Positions 16,891-26,147 of a DNA stretch of 64,000 nucleotides are shown here, one piece after another. A program made the position numbers and the translations under genes. Numbering within the stretch: the first letter of the stretch is position 1; each line of letters opens with the position of its first letter. This stretch comes from Gryllotalpicola ginsengisoli DSM 22003 (GTDB lineage: Bacteria > Actinomycetota > Actinomycetes > Actinomycetales > Microbacteriaceae). A model generated the notes under the pieces. The model ran no database searches. It worked only from the letters and a program-made list of their open reading frames with translations, and was not told the origin of the DNA. The stretch covers positions 372,001 to 436,000 of the forward strand of contig NZ_AULK01000001.1 of NCBI RefSeq assembly GCF_000419445.1, in the 5' to 3' direction.

Positions 16891-18111
16891 GTGCCGCGCA
16901 CCAAGGAGGAGACGCTCGCCTGGCTGCGGAAGATCTCGGGCGAGCTCTCCACGGCGACGCTTCGCCGTCTGGAAGAGACGCTGCCGTGGTTCAGCGAGAT
17001 GCCGCCCGGCCGCCGGTCGGCGGTCGGGCTGGTCGCCCAGGCGGGCATCACGTCGTTCATCGACTGGTTCGAGGACCCGACGGCGACGCCATGGGTGGCC
17101 AGCGACGTGTTCGGCGCCGCACCCCGTGAGCTGCTGAGGTCGATCAGCCTGCAGCAGACGCTGCAGCTGATCCGCGTCGTCGTCTCCGTGGTCGAGGACC
17201 GTGCGAAGGACGGCGGCGAGATCCTGCGGGACGCGATCCTGCTCTACTCCCGCGAGATCGCCTTCGCCTCGGCGGACGTCTACGCCCGCGCGGCCGAGGC
17301 CAGGGGCCTGTGGGATGCGCGCCTCGAGGCGCTCGTCGTCGACTCCATCCTCACCGGCGAGTACGACGACGAGCTGCCGAGCCGCATCGCCGCGCTCGGC
17401 TGGCACGGGCACGGCGAGGTCTCCGTGCTGGTCGGCACCGCCCCGCGCATGCTCGACGTCGACCAGATCCGCCGCACCGCCCGGCACATGCGGGCGGACG
17501 TGCTGATCGGCGTGCAGGGCAGCCGGCTCGTCGTGGTGATCGGGCGGGCCGGGGCGCCGCAGCCCGCCGAGCCCGCAGGAGCCGAGGGTGAGGCATCCGT
17601 GCAGGTCACCCCCATCGACTTCCTCGAGATCGCTACCGCGCTCGAGCCGAACTTCGGATCCGGCTACCTCGTGCTCGGCCACGCGGTGCCGAGCATCGTC
17701 GACGCATCGAAGAGCGCCAAGGCGGCGCTGGCCGGTTTCGCCGTCGCGAAGGCGTGGCGCAACTGCCCCCGCCCCGTGCACGCCGACGACCTGCTGCCCG
17801 AGCGGGCGTTCGCCGGCGACAGCCTCGCCCGCGCCACGCTGGTGGGGCGCATCTACCAGCCGCTCAAGGCGCACTCCCCCGAGCTGCTGAACACGCTGTG
17901 GTGCTACCTCGACAACGGCCGCTCCCTCGAGGCCACCGCGCGCGAGCTGTTCGTGCACCCGAACACCGTGCGCTACCGCCTCAAGCGCGTCACCGACGTG
18001 ATCGGCTGGGATGCGACCGGGGCGCGCGAGGCGCTGATCCTGCAGTCCGCGCTCGTCATCGGCGCGATCGCCGAGCCCGACGGCGCAGGCCGCCGGCGCG
18101 CGCTGCGCTGA
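16891..18111 (+). CDS. fasR: PucR/CdaR-type transcriptional regulator, FasR-like
   Basis: 406 residues. The C terminus holds the PucR-type helix-turn-helix (LLNTLWCYLDNGRSLEATAR, then ELFVHPNTVRYRLKRVTDVI); the N-terminal two thirds are a ligand/GGDEF-like domain of the CdaR group. In Streptomyces the homologous regulator FasR sits upstream of, and activates, fabD-fabH-acpP-fabF; the same position here is the basis for the name. GTG start 1 nt after the aceE stop suggests co-transcription with aceE. Ligand unknown. Confidence 0.85.
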   Translation: MPRTKEETLAWLRKISGELSTATLRRLEETLPWFSEMPPGRRSAVGLVAQAGITSFIDWFEDPTATPWVASDVFGAAPRELLRSISLQQTLQLIRVVVSVVEDRAKDGGEILRDAILLYSREIAFASADVYARAAEARGLWDARLEALVVDSILTGEYDDELPSRIAALGWHGHGEVSVLVGTAPRMLDVDQIRRTARHMRADVLIGVQGSRLVVVIGRAGAPQPAEPAGAEGEASVQVTPIDFLEIATALEPNFGSGYLVLGHAVPSIVDASKSAKAALAGFAVAKAWRNCPRPVHADDLLPERAFAGDSLARATLVGRIYQPLKAHSPELLNTLWCYLDNGRSLEATARELFVHPNTVRYRLKRVTDVIGWDATGAREALILQSALVIGAIAEPDGAGRRRALR

Positions 18112-18123
18112 GGGTAGTAGGAC

Positions 18124-18135
18124 ACCTCCAAAGGT
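18124..18135 (+). promoter_or_regulatory. Small palindrome between fasR and fabD, candidate operator
   Basis: ACCT-CCAA-AGGT inverted repeat in the 86-bp gap before fabD. A TTTCTTGGTCCT stretch follows. It is the only symmetric element in the gap, so it is a candidate site for the adjacent regulator. The arms are only 4 bp and chance occurrence is possible. Confidence 0.25.
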
Positions 18136-18197
18136 CTCGCGGTTTCTTGGTCCTGTCGCTCCACAGGGCGCATCGGCACGCTCGGCAGGATGGGGAT

Positions 18198-19112
18198 GTG
18201 ATCGTCTTCGTCGCGCCCGGCCAGGGCTCCCAGACCCCCGGATTCCTCGAGCCGTGGCTCGCCGACCCCGGCGCGCGCGAGCTGGTCGACGAGTGGTCGC
18301 AGCTGATCGAGGTCGACCTGGTCACGCACGGCACCGTGAGCGACGCCGAGACGATCCGCGACACGGCGATCGCCCAGCCCCTCATCGTCGCCGCCGGGCT
18401 GCTCACCGCCCGTGCGCTGCGCCAGGCGGGCGCCTCGCTCGGCGCCGTCGCCGGCCACTCCGTCGGCGAGGTCACGGCCGCCGCGATCGCCGGCATCCTC
18501 AGCGAGCAGGACGCCCTGCGGCTCGTGCGCATCCGCGCCGACGCGATGGCGGATGCCGCGGCCCAGACACCGACCGGCATGAGCGCCGTCCTCGGCACAG
18601 ACCCCGACGCCGTCGTCGAGCACATCACCGCCCTCGGCCTCGAGCCGGCCAATTACAACGGGGGCGGCCAGATCGTCGTCGCCGGGGCGCTGGACGCCCT
18701 GGCACAGCTCGCCGAGCAGCCGCTGCGCGGCACCCGCGTCGTGCCGCTGCAGGTCGCCGGGGCGTTCCACAGCCGCTACATGGCGCCCGCGCGGGAGGCG
18801 CTGCGGCAGGCGGCATCCGATTTCACCCCCGCCGACCCACAGCTCGCCATCTGGACCAACAAGGACGGCTCCAAGGTGACCAGCGGTGCCGAATTCCTCG
18901 ACCTGATCGTCGGCCAGGTCGCGAGCCCCGTGCGCTGGGACCTGGACATGCAGGCCTTCGCCGACGCCGGCGTCACCGGCCTCGTCGAGCTCGCCCCGGC
19001 CGGCGCGCTGACCGGCCTCGCCAAGCGCGGCCTGAAGGGCACCTCGACCGTCGGCATCAAGACCCCCGACGACATCCCGGCCGCGCTCGAGCTGATCGGG
19101 GGCGCCGCCTGA
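18198..19112 (+). CDS. fabD: Malonyl-CoA:ACP transacylase
   Basis: Loads malonyl groups onto ACP for type II fatty-acid synthesis. 304 residues. Catalytic serine is Ser88 in VAGHSVGEVTA; the oxyanion GQGSQ motif lies at residues 8-12; VAGAFHSRYM carries the catalytic histidine. GTG start preceded by GCAGGATGGGG. The gene that normally follows, fabH, is absent; instead there is a hairpin and a promoter-like element before acpP. Confidence 0.96.
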   Translation: MIVFVAPGQGSQTPGFLEPWLADPGARELVDEWSQLIEVDLVTHGTVSDAETIRDTAIAQPLIVAAGLLTARALRQAGASLGAVAGHSVGEVTAAAIAGILSEQDALRLVRIRADAMADAAAQTPTGMSAVLGTDPDAVVEHITALGLEPANYNGGGQIVVAGALDALAQLAEQPLRGTRVVPLQVAGAFHSRYMAPAREALRQAASDFTPADPQLAIWTNKDGSKVTSGAEFLDLIVGQVASPVRWDLDMQAFADAGVTGLVELAPAGALTGLAKRGLKGTSTVGIKTPDDIPAALELIGGAA

Positions 19113-19113
19113 C

Positions 19114-19135
19114 CGCCGCAGCCCGGCCTGCGGCG
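19114..19135 (+). terminator. Hairpin immediately after fabD
   Basis: CGCCGCAG and CTGCGGCG form an 8-bp stem around CCCGGC, starting 2 nt after the fabD stop. No T run follows, so it is either an intrinsic terminator of the GC-rich actinobacterial kind or an RNA-end stabiliser. Confidence 0.4.
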
Positions 19136-19140
19136 CTGCC

Positions 19141-19168
19141 CTGACCGACCCCGGCCGTTCACTAGACT
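19141..19168 (+). promoter_or_regulatory. Putative promoter of acpP
   Basis: CTGACC (19141-19146), a 16-bp spacer and TAGACT (19163-19168) lie 41 bp before the acpP ATG. Acyl carrier protein is needed in large excess over FabD, which makes an extra promoter plausible. Confidence 0.45.
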
Positions 19169-19208
19169 GGTGGGCGGTCACACGACACCTCTTGAGGAGA
19201 AAACCAAC

Positions 19209-19457
19209 ATGGCACTGTCCACCGAAGAAGTCCTTGCCGGCCTGGCCGAGCTGATCAACGACGAGACCGGCATCGCCACCGACTCGGTTCAGCTGGACAA
19301 GTCGTTCACCGACGACCTCGACATCGACTCGATCTCGATGATGACGATCGTGGTCAACGCTGAGGACAAGTTCGACGTGAAGATCCCCGACGACGAGGTC
19401 AAGAATCTCAAGACCGTGGGCGACGCCGTCGACTACATCGTCAAGGCGCAGGCCTGA
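19209..19457 (+). CDS. acpP: Acyl carrier protein
   Basis: 82 residues, acidic. The phosphopantetheine attachment serine is Ser41 in DDLDIDSISMM (the usual DSL reads DSI here). Helical pattern and the IPDDEVKNLKTVGDAVDYI C-terminal half are typical. Strong ribosome site TTGAGGAGA. Carries growing acyl chains between FabD and FabF. Confidence 0.97.
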   Translation: MALSTEEVLAGLAELINDETGIATDSVQLDKSFTDDLDIDSISMMTIVVNAEDKFDVKIPDDEVKNLKTVGDAVDYIVKAQA

Positions 19458-19570
19458 GACACCCGTACTCGCGGCACGCGGTCGGCGTCTGACAGCCGGT
19501 CAGGCCGGCCGCGTGCTCGTTTGCGCACGGATGCCGCGGGGCACCGTGCGCTCGGCAGTAAAGGATCATC

Positions 19571-20809
<1,239 letters not shown>

Positions 20810-20813
20810 GCCG

Positions 20814-20897
20814 GGTCTCCATTTACGGCTTCGCCGTGAGTCGACCAGCCGGCTGCGGGGCCCGCTGGTCGACTCACGCGCAGCGTGAATGGAGACC
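20814..20897. repeat. Palindromic repeat, copy A (between convergent fabF and DUF3145)
   Basis: Left arm starts GGTCTCCATTTACG and continues CGTGAGTCGACCAGC; right arm is the reverse complement, GCTGGTCGACTCACG to GCGTGAATGGAGACC, with a GC-rich loop between. Arms of about 35 bp could form a long hairpin on either RNA strand. Related copies are at 43261-43367 and 47162-47298. Confidence 0.85.
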
Positions 20898-20916
20898 GAG
20901 ACGGGCCCCCTTCCTG

Positions 20917-21429
20917 CTACCCCGCGAAGGTGTGCAGCCAGATGACCGGGGTGTCGTCGCTCGCGTGACGGAACGGCTCCAGTTCGTCGTCCCACGCCTG
21001 CCCGAGGGCCAGCCGCAACTCGCGGTGCAGCGCGACCGGGTCGGCGCCGGCGACCTCCATGGCGTAGCGCATCCGGTCCTCCGGCACCACGACGTTCCCT
21101 GCCGTGTCGGTCTGCGCATAGTGGATGCCGAGCGCCGGAGTGTGCAGGTACCGCGCGCCGTCGGTCTGCGCCGTCGGGTCCTGCGTGACCTCGAAGCGCA
21201 CGTCCTCCCATCCGCGCAGCGCGGAGGCGAGGGCCGCGCCGGTGCCGGCGTCGGCCTCCCAGTAGAACTCGGTGCGCTGGGTTCCGGGCAGCACCGGCTG
21301 CTCGGTCCAGTCGAAGTTCACGGCACGACCGAGCACGCGCCCGGTCGCCCATTCGAGGTGGGGGCAGAGCGCACGAGGTGAGGAGTGCACGAACAGCACT
21401 CCCCGGGCTTTTGCAGTTGCCGTCGCCAT
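20917..21429 (-). CDS. DUF3145 protein
   Basis: 170-residue actinobacterial protein of unknown function. Recognised by RGVLFVHSSPRALCPHLEWA at the N terminus, FDWTEQPVLPGTQRTEFYWE, and the C-terminal ELRLALGQAWDDELEPFRHA. In related genomes it commonly follows fabF, as it does here in convergent orientation, hinting at a link with lipid metabolism (inference). The ATG at 21429 gives the conserved short N terminus MATATAKARGV, with GGAGGAATGCG upstream. Confidence 0.87.
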   Translation of the reverse strand: MATATAKARGVLFVHSSPRALCPHLEWATGRVLGRAVNFDWTEQPVLPGTQRTEFYWEADAGTGAALASALRGWEDVRFEVTQDPTAQTDGARYLHTPALGIHYAQTDTAGNVVVPEDRMRYAMEVAGADPVALHRELRLALGQAWDDELEPFRHASDDTPVIWLHTFAG

Positions 21430-21593
21430 CGCATTCCTCCGTTCGTCCGGTACGGCTTCCCCTCCGACCGATGAACGGCGTCGATGTCGACAAGAGTCAT
21501 GGTGGCATAGCATCCGCTGGAATGCCAAGCCTGTAATTAGGCGGGCAGGCGTGTCGCAGCGCGAATAACGCTTACCGGGTATTGGATTCGTAC

Positions 21594-22157
21594 GTGTCCG
21601 TACGCAACAGCCTGCTCGCGATCCTCAGCGTCGGCCCGTGCTACGGATTCCAACTGAAGGTCGAGTTCGAGCGTCGTACCGGGTCGGCGTGGCCCGTCAA
21701 CGTCGGTCAGGTCTACACGACGCTGACGCGCCTGGTGCGCGACGGACTTGCCGCTCGCGGCGCCGCCGACGCCGAGGGCCGCGAACTGTTCGAGATCACG
21801 GATGCCGGGCGCGGCGCACTCACGGACTGGTTCTCCTCCCCGGTGACGGGGTCGGGGGCGCGCGACGAGTTCGCGATGAAATGCGTGATGGCCTTGAGCC
21901 TGCCCGGCCGGGACATCGAGAGCCTGCTCGCCGTGCAGGAGGCCTGGATCGACGCCAGGCGGCGCGAGCTGGCCGCCGCGATGGCGGAGGCCAGCCCAGC
22001 CCGAAGGCTCGCGCTGTCCGCCGCGATCCACGACCTCGACGCGCAGAGCGCCTGGATAGCGCGCGTGCGCGAGTCGGCCGACGAGATCGCGCCGTCCGGA
22101 AATGCGACGACGCTGCCGAAACGCGGACGCCCCGCGAAGAAGGCGGTGACGGCCTAG
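21594..22157 (+). CDS. PadR-family transcriptional regulator
   Basis: 187 residues. N-terminal winged helix: SVRNSLLAILSVGPCYGFQL, VGQVYTTLTRLVRDGL and LFEITDAGRGAL match the PadR fold (recognition helix and wing). The C-terminal helices (LLAVQEAWIDARRRELAA) form the dimerisation domain, and a lysine-rich tail KRGRPAKKA resembles an AT-hook. GTG at 21594 was preferred over TTG at 21582 because family members begin at this point. Divergent from DUF3145; the stop overlaps that of the convergent DUF1684 gene by 3 nt. Confidence 0.87.
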   Translation: MSVRNSLLAILSVGPCYGFQLKVEFERRTGSAWPVNVGQVYTTLTRLVRDGLAARGAADAEGRELFEITDAGRGALTDWFSSPVTGSGARDEFAMKCVMALSLPGRDIESLLAVQEAWIDARRRELAAAMAEASPARRLALSAAIHDLDAQSAWIARVRESADEIAPSGNATTLPKRGRPAKKAVTA

Positions 22158-23014
22158 AACTCGTGCAGCAGGCCGCCCGAGGTGTTCAGCGCCTGCTTCT
22201 CACCGGCGCGGATGGGCACGGCGAAGCGGTTCTGCTTCGGCGGCATCGGGCAGTTGAACTGGTAGCTGAAGGCGCACGGCGGCAGCACGGCCAGGTTGAA
22301 GTCGAGCGTGATGGTGCCGTCGGGGTTGGGTGCCACGAACAGGAAGCGGCCGACCGAATAGGTCTCCTCCCCGTTCGTCGCATCGCCGAACACCAGCTGC
22401 AGGGCGCGGCCCGACTTGAACGCGGCCAGGTTGTAGTTGACGCCGTCCTTCTCGAAAACGATCTCTCCCGGGATCGCCGTTTCGCGCTCCTCGCCCTCGT
22501 CCTTGATGTGCTCGAAGCCGACCGTGAGCCCCTCCACCGGCCGGAACCTCGCGTTGATCACCCACTCGGGGTTGTAGTCGTAAGCGTCGATGCCGCCGAA
22601 GGCGAGCAGGTCGTCGGCCTGCGCATCCCACACGCGCAGCGCGTACTCGGTGCCCGCCTCGTTGACGATGACCGTGCCCGTGGTGTGGTCGTCGAAGACG
22701 ATCGAACTCGGCTGCTCGACGTCGCGGGCGCGCACGACCACCTCACCGTCGACGAGATCGCCGTCGACACGGATGCCGTCGGCGGCGGTGGCCACGAGGC
22801 GCAGCCCCTTCTCACCGGCCGGCAGCGGATACCACGTGCCGGGCACCCCGTAGACCGTCTGCGCCTGCTCGGGATCGCCCGTGATCCACTGCGTGTTGAC
22901 CAGCGCGAGGCTGCCCTGCGGCTGTTTGACCGATTCCTCGCGGCGGCGGCGGAAGCTCGCGAGGCGCTCTTCGGGAGTGGGCTGAGCCGGGGTCTGCGTG
23001 GCGGTGTCGGTCAT
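22154..23014 (-). CDS. DUF1684 protein
   Basis: 286 residues. The family signature PPCAFSYQFNCPMPPKQNR near the C terminus is clear, together with FRRRREESVKQPQGSLALVN at the N terminus. DUF1684 proteins are small beta-rich proteins of unknown function. The ATG at 23014 was chosen because TAGGAT ends 7 nt upstream; another ATG three codons upstream overlaps that box. Convergent with padR: the two stop codons share CTAG (22154-22157). Confidence 0.87.
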   Translation of the reverse strand: MTDTATQTPAQPTPEERLASFRRRREESVKQPQGSLALVNTQWITGDPEQAQTVYGVPGTWYPLPAGEKGLRLVATAADGIRVDGDLVDGEVVVRARDVEQPSSIVFDDHTTGTVIVNEAGTEYALRVWDAQADDLLAFGGIDAYDYNPEWVINARFRPVEGLTVGFEHIKDEGEERETAIPGEIVFEKDGVNYNLAAFKSGRALQLVFGDATNGEETYSVGRFLFVAPNPDGTITLDFNLAVLPPCAFSYQFNCPMPPKQNRFAVPIRAGEKQALNTSGGLLHEF

Positions 23015-23035
23015 GCGGTTCATCCTAGGTCGGGG

Positions 23036-23139
23036 GTGCGACACGGGCTTCGAGACGCGCTACGCGCTCCTCAGCCGGCGGGGTGCGGAGTGCGACACGG
23101 GGCTTCGAGACGCGCTGCGCGCTCCTCAGCCGGCGGGGG
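23036..23139. repeat. Two tandem REP-like units
   Basis: Two copies of GCGACACGGG-CTTCGAGACGCGCT-(A/G)CGCGCTCCTCAGCCGGCGGGG, with period about 55 bp (CTTCGAG at 23048 and 23103). The core GACGCGCTACGCGCTC is nearly self-complementary. Located just upstream of the DUF1684 promoter and after the polymerase gene's stop. It is a different family from the GGTCTCC palindromes. Confidence 0.75.
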
Positions 23140-23152
23140 CCGGAGGGCTCGG

Positions 23153-24829
23153 CTACTTCGCGTCGGCGTAGCTGTCGACGACCGCCACCGTCACCGGGAA
23201 GTCGACGGGGAACTCTCCGAACAGCAGCCGCCCGGCATCCAGCGCGGCACGGCGCACGATCCGCTCCACGTCGGCGGCGAACGCCTCGGGCGTGTGCACC
23301 ATGATCTCGTCGTGCAGGAAGAACACGAGGTGCGGCGAGTCGTCGAAGCGGCCGGATCCCAGCTCGGCGAGCCGCAGCCGCACCTCGGCCATCCAGCACA
23401 GCGCCCACTCGGCCGCCGACGCCTGCACCACGAAGTTGCGCGTGAAGCGGCCCCAGTCGCGCGATTGGGCGCGGGCGCGGCGCTCGTCGGCAGCCGACGC
23501 GTTCGGCTGGGATGCGCGCTCCTGCACCTCGCGCCAGCTTCCTGCGGGCAGCGGCGAGGTGCGCCCCAGCCGGCTCATCACCTGCTCGCCCCGCTCGCCC
23601 TGCGCGGCGGCGCCGTCCACGAGCGCGAGCGCTCGCGGGAACGCGCGCGCGAGCCGCGGCTTGAGCCGGGCGCTGTCGCCCGTGGTGGCTCCGTACATCG
23701 CGCCGAGCATGGCCACCTTCGCCTCGTGCCGACTGGCGACGACGCCGGCGCGCACGACCGAGTCGTAGAGGTCGCGGCCGCGCCCGGCATCCGCCATGCC
23801 CTGATCGCCGGCGAGCCCGGCGAGCACGCGCGGTTCGAGCTGCGCCGCGTCGGCGACCACCAGCTTCCAGCCCGCGTCGGCCACCACGGCGCGGCGGATG
23901 TTCTTCGGCAACTGCAGCGCTCCGCCGCCGCTCGTGGCCCAGCGCCCCGTGACGACCCCGCCGACGACATAGTCGGGATGGAACCGGCCGTCGCGGACCC
24001 AGGAGTCGAGCCACGCCCAGCCGTTGGCGGTGAGCAGCCGGGAGCGCGCCTTGTACTCCAGCAGCGGCGCGATCACCGGGTGGTTGAGGTCGCGCAGCTC
24101 CCACTTCCGAGTGGACTGCACGTCGAGCCCGGCCCGGCGCAGCGCGGCGAGCAGTTCGGGCTGCGAGTCGACGTTGAGCGCCGGAGCGCCGAGCAGCTCG
24201 CGCACCTGCTCGGCCATGGCCTCGAGCTTCGCGGGCCGGCGCCCGTGCGGCACCCGCGGCCCGAGCGCCTCGGTGAGCACACGGTCGTGCACGTCGGCGC
24301 GCCACGGCATTCCGGCGAAGCGCATCTCCTCGGCGATCAGAGCTCCGGCAGACTCTGCGGCCACCAGCAGCCGGATCCGGCCGGGTTGCACGGATGCGGC
24401 GACGGCGGCCTGCTGGCGGGAGAACTCGCTCACGGCATCCGGCTCATCGGCGCTGTCGGCGACGACGTCGAAGAGCGCCGGCGGCGCGTCGGCCGAGGCG
24501 GGAGCGGTGACGGCGGCGGCGAGACGGTCCCACGGCCCATCGGAGGCGCGGGCGAGCTCGGTTCCGGCGGTGAGCAGCGAGGCGCGCAGGATGCGGTGGC
24601 ACAGCACGAGGTCGACGCAGCGCCGCACCCGCACGCCGGCGGCCAGCAGCTCGGGGTACCAGCGCGCCGTGCTCGACCACACCCAGCGCGGGTGCGCGGC
24701 CTCGCGCTCGCGCACGAACGCAGGCAGAGCGGATGCGGCCAGCTCGGTGCTGCCGAGCGCGCCGCCGTCGGCGTCGAACTCGGTGGCCACGACCGCGCCG
24801 CCCGGCCCGCGGTCGAGGACGATGTGCAC
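23153..24829 (-). CDS. Family-A DNA polymerase-like protein (3'-5' exonuclease/polymerase)
   Basis: 558 residues. The C-terminal half has the three polymerase motifs: A as VVADAAQLEPRVLAGLAGD, B as HEAKVAMLGAMYGATTG, and C as VFFLHDEIMVH. A degenerate exonuclease-like domain occupies the N-terminal half, and there is no 5'-nuclease domain. Actinobacteria carry this second PolA-like protein besides true Pol I; biochemical role uncertain. GTG at 24829 is preceded by GAGAAT 6 nt upstream. In motif A the usual Tyr-Ser is replaced by Ala-Ala, which may affect activity. Confidence 0.85.
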   Translation of the reverse strand: MHIVLDRGPGGAVVATEFDADGGALGSTELAASALPAFVREREAAHPRWVWSSTARWYPELLAAGVRVRRCVDLVLCHRILRASLLTAGTELARASDGPWDRLAAAVTAPASADAPPALFDVVADSADEPDAVSEFSRQQAAVAASVQPGRIRLLVAAESAGALIAEEMRFAGMPWRADVHDRVLTEALGPRVPHGRRPAKLEAMAEQVRELLGAPALNVDSQPELLAALRRAGLDVQSTRKWELRDLNHPVIAPLLEYKARSRLLTANGWAWLDSWVRDGRFHPDYVVGGVVTGRWATSGGGALQLPKNIRRAVVADAGWKLVVADAAQLEPRVLAGLAGDQGMADAGRGRDLYDSVVRAGVVASRHEAKVAMLGAMYGATTGDSARLKPRLARAFPRALALVDGAAAQGERGEQVMSRLGRTSPLPAGSWREVQERASQPNASAADERRARAQSRDWGRFTRNFVVQASAAEWALCWMAEVRLRLAELGSGRFDDSPHLVFFLHDEIMVHTPEAFAADVERIVRRAALDAGRLLFGEFPVDFPVTVAVVDSYADAK

Positions 24830-24863
24830 GCCCTCATTCTCCCGGTCGGCGCCGACACCGCGG

Positions 24864-25370
24864 TCAGCGCACGAGCGCGAGCACCCGTTTGGCGAGATCG
24901 GATGGCCCGGCCAGGGCGCTGTCGAGCACGATCCGCTCCCCCCGCCACTCGGCGAGCATCGCGCGGCGCGGCAGCAGCGACCCCCACGTCGGCTCCGGGA
25001 GGGCCTGGAACGGGCGGCTGCGGCCTTCGAGCCGCGTGCGGTGCAGCGTCTCGTCCGAGCAGACCACCTCGACGAAGTGCAGCGGAACCCGCATCCACTG
25101 AGCCAGGCGCTCCCACTGGCCGCGCGCGTACGGGTGGTCGTTGACCGCGTCGACCACGACGTGCGCGCCGGCCGCGAGGTTGGTGCGGGCGGCGGCCTCG
25201 ACCGCGAGATAGGCGGCGAGGCCCGTCTCATAGCTCGCGCGCAGGCCCGCGCGCAGCATCGCGTCCTCGAACTCGTCGACGACGAGGTGCACTGCGGGAA
25301 GCATCCGTGCCAGCTCGGTCGCCACCGCGCTCTTGCCGGCGCCGGGAAGGCCTGCCATCGCGATGAGCAT
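24864..25370 (-). CDS. P-loop nucleotide/small-molecule kinase-like protein
   Basis: 168 residues. Walker A GLPGAGKSAVA at residues 7-17; DEFEDAMLR and the VVDAVNDHPYARGQWERLAQ segment match the zeta-toxin/gluconate kinase-like AAA_33 group. An arginine-rich lid (CSDETLHRTRLEGRSR) follows. Substrate unknown. TAGCAT ends 6 nt before the ATG (leaderless type). It precedes the polymerase-like gene by 34 bp in the same direction, but that gene appears to have its own promoter. Confidence 0.78.
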   Translation of the reverse strand: MLIAMAGLPGAGKSAVATELARMLPAVHLVVDEFEDAMLRAGLRASYETGLAAYLAVEAAARTNLAAGAHVVVDAVNDHPYARGQWERLAQWMRVPLHFVEVVCSDETLHRTRLEGRSRPFQALPEPTWGSLLPRRAMLAEWRGERIVLDSALAGPSDLAKRVLALVR

Positions 25371-25421
25371 GCAGCGATGCTAGCGATCCGCGGTGTCGGC
25401 GCGGCGCGGCATGATGGGGGC

Positions 25422-26147
25422 ATGTGCGGACGCTTCGCGCTGGACGACAAGGTCAACCAGCTGATCACCGACTTCGTGATGTCGGGCGGGCGGCTCGACG
25501 ACTACGTGCCCGCCAGCTGGGTGCCGTCGTGGAACATCAGCCCCACCGACCGCATCGGGGTGATCCTCGAGACGAAGAAGGGGGACGCGCCGCCGCAGCG
25601 GCGGTTCGAGACGGCGTACTGGTCGCTGATCCCGTCGTGGTCGAAGGAGAAGAAGCTCAAGTTCCCCACCTTCAACGCGCGGGCCGAGACGGCGGCCGAG
25701 AAGGCGATGTTCAAGCCGTCGGTGGTCTCCAAGCGGGCGATCATCCCCGCCAACGGCTATTACGAGTGGCAGACGGTGGGCAAGACCAAGACGCCGTACT
25801 TCATCCATCCCCCTGGCGACGAGCTGCTCGGCATGGCCGGGCTGTACTCGTGGTGGGCCGACCCCGCCTATGACAAGGACGACCCCGACCGGTGGCTGCT
25901 GACGGCGACGATCCTCACGGCCGACACGGTGCAGACGCTCGCCGATATCCATGACCGCAACCCGGTGATGCTGCCGCGCGAGCTGTGGGAGCACTGGATC
26001 GACCCGACGGTGGTCGGCGACCAGCGGCTGCTCGACGAGGCCGTCGCGGCGTCGCTCGAGGTCGCCTCGGGGCTCGAGTTCACCCGGGTCGGGCCGGTGA
26101 AGGGCGACGGCCCCGAGCTCATCCGGCCGCTGGAACAGGAGGGTTGA
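25422..26147 (+). CDS. SRAP (HMCES/YedK) abasic-site protein
   Basis: 241 residues. Cys2 directly after the initiator methionine (MCGRFAL) is the residue that crosslinks abasic sites in single-stranded DNA. Also present are WNISPTD, the FNARAETA motif with the catalytic region, RAIIPANGYYEW (active-site glutamate) and HDRNPVMLP (active-site histidine). It protects abasic sites during replication. A 29-nt tail overlap with the convergent oxidoreductase gene. Confidence 0.93.
   Translation: MCGRFALDDKVNQLITDFVMSGGRLDDYVPASWVPSWNISPTDRIGVILETKKGDAPPQRRFETAYWSLIPSWSKEKKLKFPTFNARAETAAEKAMFKPSVVSKRAIIPANGYYEWQTVGKTKTPYFIHPPGDELLGMAGLYSWWADPAYDKDDPDRWLLTATILTADTVQTLADIHDRNPVMLPRELWEHWIDPTVVGDQRLLDEAVAASLEVASGLEFTRVGPVKGDGPELIRPLEQEG

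Noticed and set aside
14076-17060. Uninterrupted reverse-strand reading frame of about 990 codons opposite aceE
   Set aside because: High third-position GC makes stop codons rare in antisense frames. The translation is rich in R, V, D, H and L with no domain, and aceE on the forward strand is unmistakable.
20814-20897. Transposable-element ends (IS/MITE)
   Set aside because: No target-site duplication could be recognised, no transposase is near, and the arms are close together like REP/BIME hairpins, not MITE ends.
21638-25144. Forward reading frame of about 1,170 codons across padR, DUF1684, the PolA-like gene and the P-loop kinase
   Set aside because: It crosses four genes supported by family motifs and is a by-product of GC-rich codon use; the amino-acid composition is not protein-like.
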